A stretch of 64,000 bases of DNA from Phlyctochytrium arcticum. Its lineage: Eukaryota > Chytridiomycota > Chytridiomycetes > Chytridiales > Chytridiaceae. The stretch is taken from assembly GCA_025602905.1 (NCBI GenBank), contig JAHLKI010000025.1:124001-188000 (forward strand), read 5' to 3'. Below, piece by piece: positions 52,155 through 62,690 of the stretch. The notes below the pieces were generated by a model. It was given only the letters and a program-made list of their open reading frames with translations, had not been told where the DNA came from and made no database searches. The translations under genes and the position numbers were made by a program. How positions within the stretch are numbered: position 1 is the stretch's first letter; each line of letters opens with the position of its first letter.

Positions 52155-53141
52155 GTGGAATGGCATTGACTGGGCGGGTATTGCACACAGCCATGGTTTT
52201 AGAGGAGCGCTCAATGGAATTGGTGGTGAGAATGACCAGGGGCATTCTGTATATGGAAGCTCTGCCATTTTTTTGCAGACTTCTTCTGTGTTTGGTTTAC
52301 AGTATATTCGTCTCTGTATTGGGCTTAGCCCCATACCTGGCATATCCTCGTTTATTTAAACGTTGAATAAGGTTACTGAGTGTTGAAAATCTTGTGTCTT
52401 ACTGAGTGTTGAAAATTTTGTGTCTGTTGTTCTTTCAACTAAATCGTTCACCTTTGTATAACTCCCCCATGAAGTGTTTTCATGTCTGTTTTTTCAGAGT
52501 CCAGTCAAGATAGATACTCGGCACCTGTTATATAGACAAATGGTGATCACTATTGGAACCCTCCTATTGGGCCAGTGGTTTGGGCTAACGTATTTGGCCA
52601 ACATGCGCGGTGGTTCAGATCCCGTTCATGGTGTTTTTTGTTTTATTTTTTGAAAAGTGGATTTTTGATGACCAGGACATCTATGCTTTTTCATCTGTAA
52701 AACCCTCGGCAGTTGCAACACTGATACCCGGAATATGTTGAATAGATTTTGCAATCACCTTCCCCGGTCTTGGCATGTTTTATGATGTACGTTGGAAGTC
52801 TGCATGTACTGTATTTTGAAACTTCTGGTGGAATTTGCGCTTGGCACAGATGGATCCGCATCAATTATCATCAAGAAAATTGACACCAGAGAATATTTTG
52901 CTCTGAATTGTTTGAGATCATTTCTGTTCTCATATATAGCCGAGTAGGGGTCACAGATGGTTACTCTGCGAGACAGTATCATAATGGCCCGCTATTGCGT
53001 CTGTGCATCTCCAATATAAAACCCGCTTAAGCAATTGCTATAAGCCACATACGCATACGCAAAACCCTAGTTGCGCATACGCATTAAGAGGGCACCCTGC
53101 GTGAACCTTGTCTGGTCTAACTCATGCAGTTGCCAAGACAG
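52155..53141. other. Gene-free interval
   Basis: No supported gene. TACTGAGTGTTGAAAATYTTG occurs twice in tandem near 52373-52425. Confidence 0.4.
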
Positions 53142-53534
53142 TCAACTCGGAGCTCGTGGTACTGCAATTCTCGAGAAGAGGTAATGGATGGCTAGCGCTT
53201 CCTCATATGCACTCCTCAGACTACGTTCCTCCGATCCTGGTGGCAAGGCGGAAATCAGAAGCAACTCCTCCGACACATCGGCCTTCATTCCTCTTCCCGC
53301 AGTGTCTTCCTCTCTGAGCACAATCGTGAAGGCCATGCGGAGAGCTGCATCCATATTCGAAAGGGCCAAAGATTTGATAGCTTGTTCCCAACCGGAATTG
53401 TCTTTGAATGCAACCACAAAAATTAGGATGGCGGTCACGAATGTCAAAAGTTCCCTTTCCGTTACTGTTGTCGTTGCTCGGATCCTGCGACAAACGTTGG
53501 ATAGAAGGAGTTGGTTGTCGGATGATTTGGGCAT
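53142..53534 (-). CDS. Small hypothetical protein with one membrane segment
   Basis: 130-codon ORF on the minus strand from ATG 53534 in a good context (CTCACCATGCCC) to a stop at 53142. The product starts MPKSSDNQLLLSNVCRRI, has ELLTFVTAILIFVVAF (residues about 30-45) which could span a membrane, then amphipathic helices (WEQAIKSLALSNMDAALRM, EERSLRSAYEEALAIHYLF). No family is recognised. The frame extends upstream without an ATG supporting a longer form. It could be a host orphan gene; flanking elements suggest caution. Confidence 0.4.
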   Translation of the reverse strand: MPKSSDNQLLLSNVCRRIRATTTVTERELLTFVTAILIFVVAFKDNSGWEQAIKSLALSNMDAALRMAFTIVLREEDTAGRGMKADVSEELLLISALPPGSEERSLRSAYEEALAIHYLFSRIAVPRAPS

Positions 53535-54174
53535 GGTGAGATGAAGATGTGGTGTGCGTGTGATTGCGATTTTGGGTAAATGGAGTTCCGAAATGGTGGC
53601 GTGGATCTGGTGGATCTGCGTGTAGATCTGGTTCGGAGTTTGCCTCCTGCTTTGCATTTGCATTGGCATGACTTGCCTGGGGATTTCAATCGTGCCAGCT
53701 ACACTACTTGTTATGATTCTCTGCTGCGTGTTCGGGCACCCAGCCACCTTGCCTTTTGCCATTTGCCATTTGCACGCATTTGCACATGATTGGAATGCCC
53801 GATTGTTAACTTTGGATAAATGATAATTAGTAGGGAAAATGACAAATCTAGCCAAAAATCCCAAACTATTAACAAAACTACGCAAAAAAGCAAACTAATG
53901 ACAAAACTACACAAATCCCTTCAGAGTAAGACCAAAGTGTAGACCACGTGACAGAAATGACCAGAATCCCCGGAATCTGGCGGAGTTCCTCTGGCATCCC
54001 TGGGAAACCGTGTCTCCAGTTCATAGTGGGTGAGGTTGATTTGCCTCTGACTTGTGGGAATACTGCGCATCCTCTTGAGCATTTAGGAACTGGGCCCATC
54101 ACAAAGCCCATTTGAATTTTCATCCCAAAGCAAATTATATGATGGGCCCACCTCCATATGTGGATACTGCAGGC
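53535..54174. other. Gene-free interval
   Basis: Nothing recognised; open frames are short and run across each other. Confidence 0.35.
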
Positions 54175-54178
54175 TTAA

Positions 54179-54821
54179 CTCTCTGAGCCACAGTTTTGGC
54201 AACCTACTGTAAATTTAGGTTTCTAAATTTTCTTTAAAAACATCACAGAAAGGAATCCTAATTGTTACCCCCTGTTTTTTTTCGCAAATTTTCAATTCAG
54301 GATCAAAAGGGCTTTCGGAAAAGTCATATGTCAGCTCGTAAGCTCAGATACTGTATTTGCTATCATTGTTTTGTCACGGATTTGTGGTAAATGTGGTCTC
54401 CGGATGGCAAAAACTTTTTTGGACTGATACTTTTAACCCCATTACAAGTGAACCATGCAGTGTCAGAGAGAAGACCAGGGGCAAGAATCCCATAACTACA
54501 GAATACTTTTTGTAGCTGATATTTGTTTGCGCATTTGTTGTTCAAACATTTATTGCAACGCAACCTTTTGGAATTTGAAATCTTCTCGAATTCCTAATTC
54601 AAAACGCATAGGAAACGTGTCTGCCAAGTCTTAAAAAAAATTTTGGAGTGACTCTACAGCCACAAAAAATACTGAGGAGCATATGGGATGATTGCAAGCG
54701 TTTCAGGCAACATTTCCATAGGCAAGGATCATAAAGTTATTGAAAAAGATTTGATAATTTCAAGAACTTTTGACTGGCTAAGTGTTTTCCGACCTAAATT
54801 TAGGCTTCTGGGCTCAGAGGG
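54179..54821. mobile_element. piggyBac-like non-autonomous element (MITE)
   Basis: TTAA at 54175-54178 and 54822-54825 bounds a 643-bp unit whose ends are inverted: left CTCTCTGAGCC, right GGCTCAGAGGG, so TTAA-CYCTCTGAGCC. AATTTAGG repeats further in at both ends. TTAA targets and CCCT-starting ends are the piggyBac pattern. It has no coding capacity. Confidence 0.6.
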
Positions 54822-54825
54822 TTAA

Positions 54826-55570
54826 GGCCTTCCTTGAAAAGGTAAACTTCAAGCGTATTGAAGCTCTCGGGAAGGTCTTGTGGATGATCATTTCGTAGGA
54901 GTGTGACGCTTATCCCAAAACGCACGCTGTTTTTGACCAGCCCAAGACCCAGTTCAAGCAAATGTTCCTATGTCCCAGACAGATTGTTTCTCTTTTTAAG
55001 GGCACACTTTTTTGGCAACCAGCTTGGACGGAAACAACAACACTGTATTACGGGCGTACGCGATGGTATCGGGAGAGTGTGAAGATACTTGGGGCTGGTT
55101 CCTACGCCAACTTAATATTGCCATTCCCGAGATCAAACCCCCTTCAACTACCATATTGTCCGATTGGGACAAGGGTTTGCTGAATTAAGTAGATGAGTTT
55201 TTCCCGGACAACAAGCACAGGTGTTGTCTCCGGCATCTCTGCGAGAATTGGAAAGAATAGGGGCTGACTGCAGCCATGCAAAAAATGGTCTTCAACACGG
55301 CAAAGACTCTGGATGAACAGTATCAAGCAAGTCGCTAAAAGAGACGATAGAGGCTGTGAAGACTAGTTTTACACACGCTGTCACTTCTCAATACCTCGGT
55401 TCGGCCACAATACCAGTAAAATCGGGGAATCAATGAACAGTACTTTGGCCAATTGTTGTGAAAGCCACGCTTTACGCATGGTGGACCTCCTGCATCAGTA
55501 CTGGGCCAACCAAGCACTTAAAAGGTCCGAACTTCACCAAAAAAATGCTGATCGACAACGGACCCTGAAC
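54826..55570 (+). pseudogene. MULE transposase remnant, second lineage
   Basis: Several frames on the plus strand give LSDWDKGLLN, stop, VDEFFPDNKHRCCLRHLCENWK near 55160-55255, which match the MULE core around the second Asp and the C-x-R-H-L motif, and later FGHNTSKIGESMNSTLAN near 55395-55450, matching the S-x-x-x-E-S-x-N block downstream. Stops at 55185 and 55259 and frame changes show decay. This lineage resembles plant-type MuDR proteins more than the genes at 23 and 43 kb. The piggyBac-like MITE sits directly upstream and may have inserted into its 5' part. Confidence 0.65.
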
Positions 55571-55675
55571 AAAACTTGAAATGATGGAAGAAAAACTCTT
55601 GTATTCAATGCCCTCAGGCTACATGCAATCCTTTTATAAATTCAGACACTATATCTAGAACTTTCTACTGGTGCA
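55571..55675 (-). repeat. Possible 3' LTR fragment of the copia element
   Basis: On the minus strand, after the RNase H end, TTTATAAAAGGATTGCATG and GAATACAAGAGTTTTTCTTCC look like an LTR promoter and polyadenylation region. No second copy in the window confirms it. Confidence 0.35.
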
Positions 55676-57787
55676 ACGCCTGGCGACTTTGGCGACTTTG
55701 CGTACCGCGTCGCTCGGCGTGGCGCAGCTGGGACAATTTCCTTGTCACTCCCCCTTGTCGCTGCTGCCGACACGTCCATATCATCTTGCGCTTCAGGTAC
55801 CTCATTAAAAACCTTGCGAGGAAAACCCAGTGGGACAAAACCATCGCCAAGGACAAAAAAAGTATACCATACTCAGCGCGACTCCCTCTCAAGCATAGCT
55901 CCAACGCTTCGTAAGCCGATGCCGTGTACCAATCGCGTATGGGCCGTCGCTCCGAGACTCTCGGTGAAAAGGTCGGCCAGGTTCTTCTCCAAACTGATCT
56001 TGCGAACTTCGATCTCTTTCCCCAGTAATTCTTGGATATGTAAGAACTTCGCAATATAGTATCGTGTGCGGCCTTTCATCGATATCTCGGGGCTGTCCGA
56101 CTTGAGTTGCGCGATGCATGATTCGCTATCCTCCTAGATAACCGTAGGGGCAGTTGAAGAGCATGAATTTCGAACACCAGTGTGGGTTTGCATTGTTGTG
56201 GCGAGGGAGCGGAGGTGTAAACATGCTTCGGTTGCTGTGTGGAGAGCCATGACTTCGGAATAGTTTGTAGATGTTGCGGCTGTCGTTTGCTTCGTGGATT
56301 TCCAACTAATTGCCGTTCCGTTGTTCATAAACACGTATCCAGTTGGCGATCGACCAGTATGGGGATATTACAAGAATCCAGCATCCGCGTATCCGACAAG
56401 TCCCGCATCTTTCGCATCACATTCTGATCGATCGTTCCTTTGATGTACTGTATTGCATAACGGTTTTGACTCCTGTCCAATGGCGGCGAGTGGGTTTTCT
56501 GGAGTAGCGGGCGAGTAGGTTCACCGCGAAAGAAATATCTGGTCGGGTTGAATTTGCCAGGAACATCAATGCACCGATTGCGGACAGGTATGGTGTTTCA
56601 ATTGAGAGTAGTTCGTAGTTTTCATCCTTTTCGTTGTAGGGTCTGAAAGGATCGGATTCTGGTTCTAGGGGACGGCACACCATTGGGGTCTTGACTGGGC
56701 TGGCGTTGTCCATCTTGAAGTGTTCTAAGAGGCGTTTGGCGTAGGTTGTCTGGTGTAGCAAAATGCTGCCGTCCTTCAAGTACTCGATCTGAATTCCTAG
56801 GCAATATGTTGACTGGCCCAAATCCTTGGTGTCAAACTTTTCCTTGATGGCGGCTCCTGCTTCTTGAACGGCTTTCTCGGTCCCGATGAAGGTAAGATCG
56901 TCGACATATATAGCAATGACGACAAACTGTCCGTCCGGTAGACGCTTGAAGAACAGGCAGGGGAACAGCTCGTCCTGGATGAAGCCTTTCAACACGAGAT
57001 AATCCCGTAGATGTGTGAACCAGATACGTCCAGCTTGCTTAAGTCCGTATAGTGCTTGAATCAGGCGCATACAATGGTCTTTTGGGAGAGGCTTGCCATC
57101 GTCTGTATATTCCTCGGGAACTCGGATGTAGACTTCTTTTTCGAGCTTGCCGTAGAGGTATGCGGTGACTATATCCATGATTCGGATGCGGACTTTCTTC
57201 TTGTGTTGGGACGCCACAAATGCCATGAGGAATCGATAGGTTATGCCATCAAGCACGGGTGAAGTTGTTGCGTCGTAGTCGATCCCAGCTCGCTGACTGA
57301 AACCTTGTGCTACTAAACGAGCCTTGAAACGTACGATCTAGCCTTTTCCGTTCCGCTTGAGGTCGAATACCCATCGAGCACCGACGCACTTGACTTGTGG
57401 AGGTGTATGTTGTATTTTGCCAAATACCATCCTGTTTCGCAACGAGTCCAGTTCTGATTTGATAGCCAACTTCCACAATGGCCATTCTGGGGACTTGCGA
57501 GCTTCACGGTATGATCCAGGAATACGTACCTCCTTGCTCTTCACATCCTCTAATTTGAGCTCGGCATCATGCCTTAGTTTTCTGTAGTTCTGAGGATGGC
57601 GCGACTCTTCAAGAATCGCCATAGCTGATTGCACTGCTACCTCATCTAGCAGGCCTTCTGGCTCGCTCTCGCTTCGCTGCACTACCGTACTAATATCTGG
57701 CAATATTTCCACACTGGGAGCGACGCTGTGGGACTGTCCACGTGCCCCAGCGGGGTTGAGCTCATCACGCAGCGTTTTCCGGTACAC
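55676..57787 (-). pseudogene. pol: Ty1/copia pol pseudogene (RT and RNase H)
   Basis: Minus-strand frame from 57787 has EWPLWKLAIKSELDSL, VKCVGARWVFDLKRNG, TAG at 57338-57340, IVRFKARLVAQGFSQRAG, then RIMDIVTAYLYGKLEKEV (first Asp), LIQALYGLKQAGRIWF, AIYVDDLTFIG (intact YVDD), TYCLGIQIEYL, and ALMFLANSTRPDISFAVN. A short insertion near 56445 shifts the frame; RNase H follows as NNGTAISWKSTKQTTAATS, YSEVMALHTATEACLHL, TRYYIAKFLHIQELLG and ADLFTESL. These are the RVT_2 and RNase H blocks of Ty1/copia. Integrase and Gag are missing; the upstream end abuts a recombinase remnant. Confidence 0.88.
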
Positions 57788-57933
57788 TCCCCCTCGAGCC
57801 AGAAGTCATTTTGGCGCCACGGCGCTTTCTCGGCTTCGTATCTTTGGATCCTGGAGGGCGTCCCCTCTTACGACCTGCTACGAGGCCTGGATCTCTAGCT
57901 GGAACAGCTTCTGATGTGCGCAGCACCTCTGGT

Positions 57934-59236
57934 TCATTGAGGATTTGGGGGAGGACCCGGGGTGCTTTTGTGACTCTCGGGGTAGCAACGAACCCGTCTG
58001 ATAACCTTCCTCTTACTTATCAGCCTGTATCCTCTGACTCTTCCATTGTCCTCAAGGAGGGATCGCTCCCTTGCCTTACCTTTACCTTTCCCAATCCTGA
58101 CATCTCGAACTGGTTCATTGTCATGTTCATCAATCTGATCGTCATCTGCCCCAATGTCAAGGTCCCCAAGATCTTCAGCAATATTATCAAGCACATTGTC
58201 TGCTTCTTGTCCTCCTCCTCCTCATCATCCTCATCCTGCTCTTCTTGATTGTCACCTACGACGAGACGGACGAGAAAATAAGCATTTTATAATGTCATTC
58301 TATGTCAGCATTCTTACCAGACCCAGGGCGGCGTACTGTACGTTGAAAAAGTTCATGTTGTAGAATGTGCCGCGGTCAGCCCAGGCGGTCTTTGGTGGTT
58401 CTTCCTTCATAACCTCCCACCTCCAAAAAAAGGTCATGCCTAACGAGTTCAAAGTGCTTTATGTTGCATGGCACCAACAAATTCAATTCGGCCATTTTTG
58501 TTTGTTTTGCTACGTCTACTGGTGAGTCCAAGCGCAAAGCATTGTGTAGGGCCTTCGTTTTCCAGTTCGCGTCCCCACATGTGCTTTAGTTCGAGTGCTC
58601 TCACACCCTCCCCACGCATGAAGGAGGAATGCGGGATAAAGAACCCCGCTCTGTCACGAAGAGCATTGCCATAATTCTTCTTTGGCTGTGGCACCATGAA
58701 ATAGTCACCAAGACCGAGCAAATCTGAGGTAGTATATGAGTATAGGATGGTTCCGGCTCCACAGTCTTCCAAGTTCTCTTCTCGCTGCTCTTCCTTCTTC
58801 TGCTTATACTGCTTCAAAAGGTCCTGGATAGTGGCACTGCAAGGATGGGGATGAATGTTACCACATGTCCAGGGGCACTACTGTTAGCGAGATCTATCTC
58901 ACATGCATAATCATTGGCAGACACACTCACCTGTGTCTGAACCTCCCACAAATTTGCCAATGCACACATAGCAGATTCAAGGACACCGTAGGTGATAGCA
59001 CTGGATATGACATTCCCTTTGGCGTCACGCTTGACCCTCTTGAGTCCTCGGGGGATCATGTATTCTTGCCATTGGGCGGGGAGTAGATGCTGGTTGCTGC
59101 TGCTTCCACATGCAGTCCGCGGCATTCCATTTGCAAAGGTAGGCAGTGCAGGGTCGACCCGAGGGTTCAAGACATTGGGGTTTGGACGGACTCTGGGGGG
59201 AGTGGCAGCAGCGGCCTTCTTGGCTCTTTTGGCCAT
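57934..59236 (-). pseudogene. Second Ndc10-like tyrosine recombinase remnant
   Basis: ATG 59236 starts MAKRAKKAAAATPPRVRPN. Exon 1 continues to LESAMCALANLWEVQTQ; intron about 58930-58839 (GTGAGTG donor, CCTTGCAG). Exon 2 has TILYSYTTSDLLGLGDYF, YGNALRDRAGFFIPHSSFM, RGEGVRALELKHMWGRELE, ENEGPTQCFALGLTS and KTNKNGRIEFVGAMQHKA, matching ADLFTLELKDEGPT and the following region in the remnant at 11.5-13.4 kb. After a break near 58450, FFWRWEVMKEEPPKTAW follows. The C-terminal part (58194-57934) is Asp/Glu-rich. An AT-hook-like GRKRGRPPGSKD stretch near 57870 lies between it and copia. Catalytic Arg/Tyr residues could not be placed. Confidence 0.65.
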
Positions 59237-59690
59237 TGGTAGTAGTAGGAGAGTGTAAGTAAGAGTGTATGTATGTGTAGATGGGTTTTATGGGCAGGGG
59301 CAATGGCAATGTGTTTGGAACTGGAACTGGACTCTGGACATTTCTACGGAGTTTGGATTTTGATTAGCGGTGATCCCGCCAGATTCTGGGCAAAATCCGC
59401 CGCGCGACCATAGGGTTGATAAATGCCGAACAAGTCATTCCGCATTGACTTTTGCCCATTGACAAGTCATTTGCGGTCGACTTTTGCTGTGGCGCAGGTG
59501 GCGCAGCAGGGTCACCGCGGTAACCCGACAATTGGCCGGTGACCTGCGGGTTGTTCCTTGTATATTTTCAGAACAAGGTGGTTACTTTAAGGTCAGTAAA
59601 ATCCTATTACACAGTGTCAGTGTCTGATCCTGATCCTTTTGAGTCTGTAGGTAAAATAAGAGCAACAATAGCAGCGCCGTTCTTGATCCA
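59237..59690. other. Gene-free interval
   Basis: Upstream flank of the recombinase remnant; no supported gene. Confidence 0.35.
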
Positions 59691-59699
59691 CTATACAGT

Positions 59700-60148
59700 C
59701 GCCCAGGCAGGTCAGTGCGGTAAGTATGATATTAGCATAAGGCAAGCATAATATGATATACTAACATGGCGTCTTTGGTTACTTGCTTCCCGATCATTCT
59801 TCAATAGTTTGAGCACACGACCAGCATTCAACGGGAAAGGCATCAATCGCAAATGGTCCTCTTCGGTAACCAGAGGGACACAACAGCTACCTTTATAGGC
59901 TTTGATGCAATCGTATCTTCTCAACCCTTCGAAATTTTTCAGTTAGCGGTTCCGAATTTACTGGTAATTGCCTTTACAGTAGCCGGACCGTATCCTCTCT
60001 CGATCGGATCTCTTTCAAATGTGACGAAATCGTTTTCCCACAGATCAAGACCGCAGCCGTCAGGATGATTGCAGCATTTGCGTCCGTTGTCAGATCTGTT
60101 GAGGCCAACAATGGTGATCCGGGCTTTTTGTTTGGAGGTGCGTGGCAT
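59700..60148 (-). CDS. Small hypothetical Cys-containing protein, probably transposon-linked
   Basis: ATG 60148 opens MPRTSKQKARITIVGLNRSD, with NGRKCCNHPDGCGLDLWEND and VTFERDPIERGYGPATV; a second exon-like stretch (59924-59770) gives YDCIKAYKGSCCVPLVTEED and LRLMPFPLNAGRVLKL. An intron between them (GTAAAGG donor near 59968, acceptor near 59905) is likely but its phase was not resolved. From memory, small proteins with an LNRSDxGRxC start and a later G-x-C-x-V-G-F-L-like block are multicopy in fungal genomes and travel with DNA transposons; this is inference, not a database result. The conserved Cys/His residues may bind a metal. Confidence 0.4.
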
Positions 60149-60390
60149 TACCGTATGTCGAACGGTACCAGTATGCTGAATAATGTGCAGAGAGCAGAAT
60201 TCTGGTTGTGGATGCACTTTTCTGTCTCAAGACTTTCATTTCGTCAAGATTGGATAAAATTGCGACCACTAAAGGTAATAATTTTTCCTTGTTTGCTTCA
60301 TTACACATTACGCATGCGCACCAAAATCCAAGATCTGGCAAAACACCGGTTTTTTCTGTTTGCCCTTCCTTCCAGTCCTCACCCTCAAAC

Positions 60391-60672
60391 ATGTCTGCCC
60401 ATCCAACACCACCCGCAAACCCGCCCTTGAAACTACGATCCCCCACCAACAAAACTTTCTATACCCTCGACATGAAACTGAAAGTTCTCAAATCGCTACG
60501 CGAAGGCAAATCAAAAAAACAAGTCCAGCAAGAGCATCCGCACATTGCGCCCAACCAAATCCCCCAATGGGAAGAAAACGAAGCCAGCATTGAAGCAACC
60601 CCCTATAAGCGCCATAAAAAAACAAGTACCCCGGTTGGGCCGATGCGGGGATTAGCTCTGGTATTTAAATAA
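60391..60672 (+). CDS. Truncated HTH protein, pogo/CENP-B-like N terminus
   Basis: ORF of 93 codons from ATG 60391 (MSAHPTPPANPPLKLRSPTN). The block YTLDMKLKVLKSLREGKSKKQVQQ followed by IAPNQIPQWEENEASIEA resembles the first helix-turn-helix of pogo-type transposases and CENP-B (K-x-K-V-x-x-x-x-x-x-G-x-S-x-x-x-V). The expected second HTH and DDE nuclease are absent; the frame ends after GLALVFK. It is either a truncated transposase or a stand-alone DNA-binding protein. It is divergent from the gene at 59.7-60.1 kb. Confidence 0.45.
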   Translation: MSAHPTPPANPPLKLRSPTNKTFYTLDMKLKVLKSLREGKSKKQVQQEHPHIAPNQIPQWEENEASIEATPYKRHKKTSTPVGPMRGLALVFK

Positions 60673-60785
60673 TCAAGAATCAATCAATGGACAAAGGAAT
60701 GTTCAAAAAACAGCCAATATATATGAGAAAAAACTTTGAAAGATACAAACAAACAAAAATAAGAGACATGGACACATGAAAGGAA

Positions 60786-61345
60786 TTAAGAATAGTAGCG
60801 GTTACGAAGACGTTCACGGCGCACGTCGTAGTCATCGCCATCTTGTGAAGCGGAGTCTTGATCGGACTCTGTCGCGTCGCCTGCATCGTTGTGGATGGAG
60901 ATCGGAATGGGCTCGACCGGGAGAACAAGCTGGATCTTGCGAGGGCGGCCCCTTTTCTTGGGAGTCGCTTTGGGGGAGTCAACGATAGAGTGTGCAATAA
61001 GGGGCTTATGCTTGGGGGAAACTTGCTTGACGGGAACCGCGGCACTTTCGGGAGTAGGACTCTTAGGCACATCGGAGGACGATGGGGTCGGGCTGACGAA
61101 CCCCCTATCACCCTGGTTATCCGCCGAAGTAGTTGGTTGTTTACGGCCCCATATAGCGGCACGTTTCGGAGATTGTTGGGTGGTCATGATCCCCGGCTCT
61201 TTTGGGGACGCCCCAGTGAGGTAGAAGTTGGCAACCTCAAACTCCTTCATTGTCGTAAGTTCACCGACCGCTTGGATGACATTGCTGGAGGTCAGCACCT
61301 TTTGACGTAGTTTCCAGGCCCCGGTTCGGTGTCCTAAAACAGGCG
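60786..61345 (-). CDS. Downstream half of an OB-like protein with AT-hook
   Basis: Minus-strand frame of 187 codons without a clear ATG at its start; it overlaps the end of the upstream OB-like ORF by 16 nt in another frame. It has QKVLTSSNVIQAVGELTT and MKEFEVANFYLTGASP, which look like beta strands of a second OB-like unit, then a disordered Ser/Pro/Lys stretch and an AT-hook-like KKRGRPRKIQLV, and an acidic tail ending RLRNRYYS. The likeliest reading is that this and 61334-61702 form one protein separated by a small frameshift or an unseen intron near 61340. Function unknown; DNA binding is inferred from the AT-hook. Confidence 0.4.
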
Positions 61346-61702
61346 CCAAGACTCCACATTAGCTGCGTAGATGCGATAAAGGATTTTGACAGTGTCCTCG
61401 GTAGTATTAGCAATGACACCCATAACCGACACCTGGGCAGGGGCGGGCAGATGCTCTTCTGCAAGAGGCAAGTGGTGGAAAGTGAAAACTTGTAGTTTGT
61501 CCTTTAGAGGATCCTGTGTGCCAGCTACACAGAAGTAGTCGAGATCTATCTCGGGCGTGGCAATCCTGCCCTCCTTTTTCCACATGGTCGCCTCCAGCTT
61601 GATAATGTCGTCGAGGGTGGGAAATGCCAGAATCACAGTGAAGTTGTTGTCAGTTTGGGACAAGATGGAGAGGACTCGCACGACGCTGGTGATGAGGAAC
61701 AT
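61334..61702 (-). CDS. OB-fold-like protein, homologue of the 35.4-36.0 kb gene
   Basis: ORF of 122 codons from ATG 61702 (MFLITSVVRVLSILSQTDN). Aligned by eye with the product of 35378-36040, it shares ITS-V-VLS, the W-x-x-x-GRI-x-x-P-E-x-D-x-x-YF pattern, D-K-x-QV, and SVMGVIANTTEDTVKILYR against TVTGVVARTTESTVDLFYR. This is clear homology at low identity. The strand-rich pattern fits an OB fold that binds single-stranded DNA, but that is inference. A TATATTA sequence lies on this strand near 61785. The frame probably continued into 60786-61345 before a shift. Confidence 0.5.
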   Translation of the reverse strand: MFLITSVVRVLSILSQTDNNFTVILAFPTLDDIIKLEATMWKKEGRIATPEIDLDYFCVAGTQDPLKDKLQVFTFHHLPLAEEHLPAPAQVSVMGVIANTTEDTVKILYRIYAANVESWRLF

Positions 61703-62094
61703 TGTAGGCAGCGAAAAGACTGGGGATGGTGGAAGTGAAGGCAGAGTCAGTAGAGAAGAAGAGGGACATCACGAGAGGCCAGCTAATATACTCCAAAGCG
61801 GAATGGGGTGTCAATAGACCGAGAACCAGGCCTCACCTTTCACGGCAGTTGAAGTTATGGTCTCTTTCGAAGGAAAGTACCAATGGAAAGTTTCCCCCTC
61901 AGCCTTAATGTGTGGCAGTTGCGGTCATGGCGTTTGCGATAGCAACAGTGCAAAGGTCGAAATACCGCCTCAGAAAGCTCAAGTTAGTTGAGCGAAAACC
62001 CATGTAGAATAATAGGAAGCGTTGAAGTGGTCGCGCGCGCATGACTGCGCGAAGCGTGTTCTATTGTAGGTCAGATAACTTGCGGTAGCGGGAC

Positions 62095-62490
62095 GCGTCT
62101 GATACGGTAATGAGAAGGAAAGGTTTGTCGCGAAATACAAAGGAAAGATGTGTGCGCATCCAAGTTTGTGGATGCGTTTTGAGAAGAAATTTGCATTCGT
62201 GTCTCATACGGCGGTAGAAGGAAACATCTGTCGCGGAGTACTTAGGAAAGAAGTCTGCGCAACCTTGTTTCTGGCCACAGGGCCACGCGTTCTGAGGAGC
62301 AAAAATTCACACGCCAACTTACGGCCACTGGGGCATGCGTCTCATACGGAGATTGAAGCAGCTACATGTTGCACAGTTCTTAGTAATAGGTACGAAGGAA
62401 GTCCGCCCAACATTGTTTCCGGCTGACGGTGCACGAGTTCTGGACCGAAAAATTCACACGCCAACCTTGCGCCAACCGGACACGCTTTGA
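62095..62490 (+). repeat. Imperfect tandem repeat, about 140-bp unit, three copies
   Basis: Units begin with TCTSATACGG at about 62098, 62199 and 62339, and share GTCGCG/TTGCAC...CTTAG..A, a TTGTTTC.GGC motif, GTTCTG, and AAAATTCACACGCCAAC (copies 2 and 3). The first copy is the most diverged and shorter. The repeat lies upstream of the two OB-like genes on the minus strand and downstream of the 62.7-63.0 kb gene. Confidence 0.7.
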
Positions 62491-62690
62491 GAACGGACAA
62501 TTCATACATGGTTTACGAGTACTTTACAGCAGAAGCGTCACGCAGCAATGTTCTCAATAACAACAATAACATGCGTAGTAATGTGAACCAAGAACGACAA
62601 AGATATATACAGTAAGCAACCCAGTAGGGGCGCACGCAAGAAGACAGACAAACACATGTGTCAATTGTCCAGGAACAGACGGCAGGAATA

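Noticed and set aside
58200..58235. Poly-Ser ORF on the plus strand
   Set aside because: Antisense of an Asp/Glu-rich stretch in the recombinase remnant.
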